From Chitinophagaceae bacterium (GTDB lineage Bacteria; Bacteroidota; Bacteroidia; Chitinophagales; Chitinophagaceae), in assembly GCA_024103425.1 (NCBI GenBank), contig JAGFIS010000039.1, forward strand, positions 62,001 through 126,000: 64,000 bases of DNA. Direction: 5' to 3'. Numbering within the stretch: position 1 is the stretch's first letter; each line of letters opens with the position of its first letter. The notes beneath the pieces are model-generated. The model had not been told where the DNA came from. It searched no databases and was given only the letters and a program-made list of their open reading frames with translations. Both the position numbers and the translations under genes were made by a program. Of this stretch, positions 62,858-64,000 are shown one piece after another.

Positions 62858-64000
62858 TTAGGGAGACTTATAAATCACACCGTCTTTCATAATGAAGATC
62901 GAATTCCTGACATCTGAAATATCTTTTGCAGGGTCTCCTTCTACCGCAATGAGATCGGCCAATAGTCCTTTTTTAATCCTGCCAATCCTGTCGCCCCATT
63001 CAAAAACATCAGCATTTACTGATGTGGCAGACTTCAGCACGTCAATAGGTTGCATTCCGTACTCGACCATCATTTCCATTTCACGGGCATTATCTCCATG
63101 GGGAAAAACGCCCACATCACCACCCATTATGATTGTCACTCCTGAGCGAAGTGCTGCGGCAAAGGTTTTTTTCTTATTAACAATGCGTTGAGGTTCAGGT
63201 TCAATCCCTTTTTTCCATCCGTTGTATTGAGTAATAGCATCACCGGCAGCGAGGGTAGGGCAAAAGGCAATATTATTCTCCTTCATAGCTCTGAAGATTT
63301 CTTCAGTACCATCATCGCCATGTTCTATTGAATGTACGCCCGCTCTAATGGATCTTATCATGCCCTCTTGAGTTGCACTGTGCACAACAACCTGTCTGCC
63401 TCCGCTTTTTGCGATACCTACTGCAGTAGCAAGCTCTTCAGCTGAAAAGGTAGCCGCTGCTTTACCGCCGAGTCCCCAGCGATAGTCTGCGTAAATTTTA
63501 ACTACGTCGGCACCCTTGGCTATTTGAGTTCGAACTTCGTTTGCCATTTCTTCTTTGTTAGCCACTTCCGCCGCTCCCTTTGGATAATCGACATCGGGGT
63601 TATCGGATTTTACCCCATATGAACCTTTTGCCACAATTGCTTTGGTAGCAATAATCATTCTCGGTCCGGGAATCACTCCTTTTTCTATAGCTGATTTCAG
63701 GCCTGCATCATCGTACATGGCTCCTTCAGTGCCCAGATCGCGAACAGTGGTGAAACCCGCCATGAGTGTCGCTTTAGCGTGGTTGACCGCTCTGGCCGTT
63801 CTCTCTGCACGACTTTCTTTAAGAACCTGATCATTCCAGCTTGTTTCGCTGTAAGGGTGCAGGTAGAGATGAGAGTGCCCTTCAATGAGCCCGGGTAACA
63901 ACGTTGTCCCTTTCAAATCCAGAACTTTTGTACCCGCAGGCAGTTTGAAGGTCATCGGTCCGGCTTCTGCGATCTTGTTTCCTTTTACGAGTACCACCCA
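62858..64000 (-). CDS. Metal-dependent amidohydrolase (imidazolonepropionase/prolidase-like), 5' part outside window
   Basis: The frame is open to the window edge (reading W-V-V-L-V-K at the right end), so the true start, and probably a signal peptide, lie beyond. GTTLLPGLIEGHSHLYLH carries the first metal HxH. A Lys-type site GADVVKIYADYRWG follows, then VHSATQEG, VHSIEHGDDGT and MGGDVGVFPHGD with the last metal Asp. The order fits amidohydrolases of the imidazolonepropionase-like group that cleave proline dipeptides or related amides. The exact substrate is unknown. It is 91 bp from ychF on the same strand. Confidence 0.85.
   Translation of the reverse strand, partial: WVVLVKGNKIAEAGPMTFKLPAGTKVLDLKGTTLLPGLIEGHSHLYLHPYSETSWNDQVLKESRAERTARAVNHAKATLMAGFTTVRDLGTEGAMYDDAGLKSAIEKGVIPGPRMIIATKAIVAKGSYGVKSDNPDVDYPKGAAEVANKEEMANEVRTQIAKGADVVKIYADYRWGLGGKAAATFSAEELATAVGIAKSGGRQVVVHSATQEGMIRSIRAGVHSIEHGDDGTEEIFRAMKENNIAFCPTLAAGDAITQYNGWKKGIEPEPQRIVNKKKTFAAALRSGVTIIMGGDVGVFPHGDNAREMEMMVEYGMQPIDVLKSATSVNADVFEWGDRIGRIKKGLLADLIAVEGDPAKDISDVRNSIFIMKDGVIYKSP

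Overview
The window is a piece of a chromosome from a member of the Bacteroidetes (Bacteroidota), most likely of the Chitinophagaceae type. The evidence is a fused secD-secF gene, several secreted proteins with C-terminal type IX secretion (T9SS) sorting domains, a TonB-dependent receptor paired with a lipoprotein, and promoter-like TAnnTTTG motifs where the phylum's sigma factor expects them. I see no prophage, plasmid or conjugative genes. The only transposase is a small REP-associated (IS200-like) one.

Layout from left to right. Positions 1-7.7 kb hold a secreted lamin-tail protein (cut by the window edge), asd, a copper nitrite reductase cluster on the minus strand (nirK, a NirV-like protein, an SCO protein), two convergent esterases and tag. 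Positions 7.8-25.9 kb hold adenine deaminase, an M1 peptidase and a 1405-residue glycine-rich T9SS protein, then secDF, an aspartate aminotransferase, an OmpA-type lipoprotein, a glutamine cyclotransferase, an M43 protease and a conserved unknown. Positions 26.1-39.6 kb hold the complete branched-chain amino-acid cluster: leuA-leuC-leuD-(ModF-like ABC ATPase)-leuB, then a gap with its own promoter and attenuator, then ilvE-ilvD-ilvB-ilvN-ilvC-ilvA, closed by a strong terminator.

Positions 39.7-48.8 kb are the accessory part: a nucleotidyltransferase-GHMP kinase fusion next to a sugar mutarotase, a REP-associated transposase between inverted palindromic repeats, a serine hydrolase, a peptide transporter, a tandem noncoding repeat of about 168 bp, a two-domain lipoprotein, a GH18 chitinase and about 600 bp of interleaved intergenic repeats. 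Positions 48.8-64 kb return to household genes: tRNA-Leu(CAA), trmN6, tsaD, an ABC permease, a CDF metal transporter, crcB, two small lipoproteins, phoH, a diheme cytochrome c, purC, a TonB receptor with a fasciclin lipoprotein, ychF and the end of an amidohydrolase gene.

The most interesting item is at 31.99-32.19 kb: a complete transcription attenuator in front of ilvE. It has a promoter, a short leader peptide whose core is almost all Ile and Val codons with no Leu codon, a 9-bp antiterminator overlapping the last leader codons, and a perfect 10-bp terminator hairpin followed by six T. The arrangement predicts that Ile/Val starvation opens ilvEDBNCA separately from the leu genes upstream. 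Secondary points are a ModF-like ATPase gene overlapping leuB by 59 bases, the sugar kinase/nucleotidyltransferase fusion, a shared TTGAC-N4-GTCAA palindrome ahead of two unrelated genes, and a switch-like set of repeats between nirK and its downstream gene.
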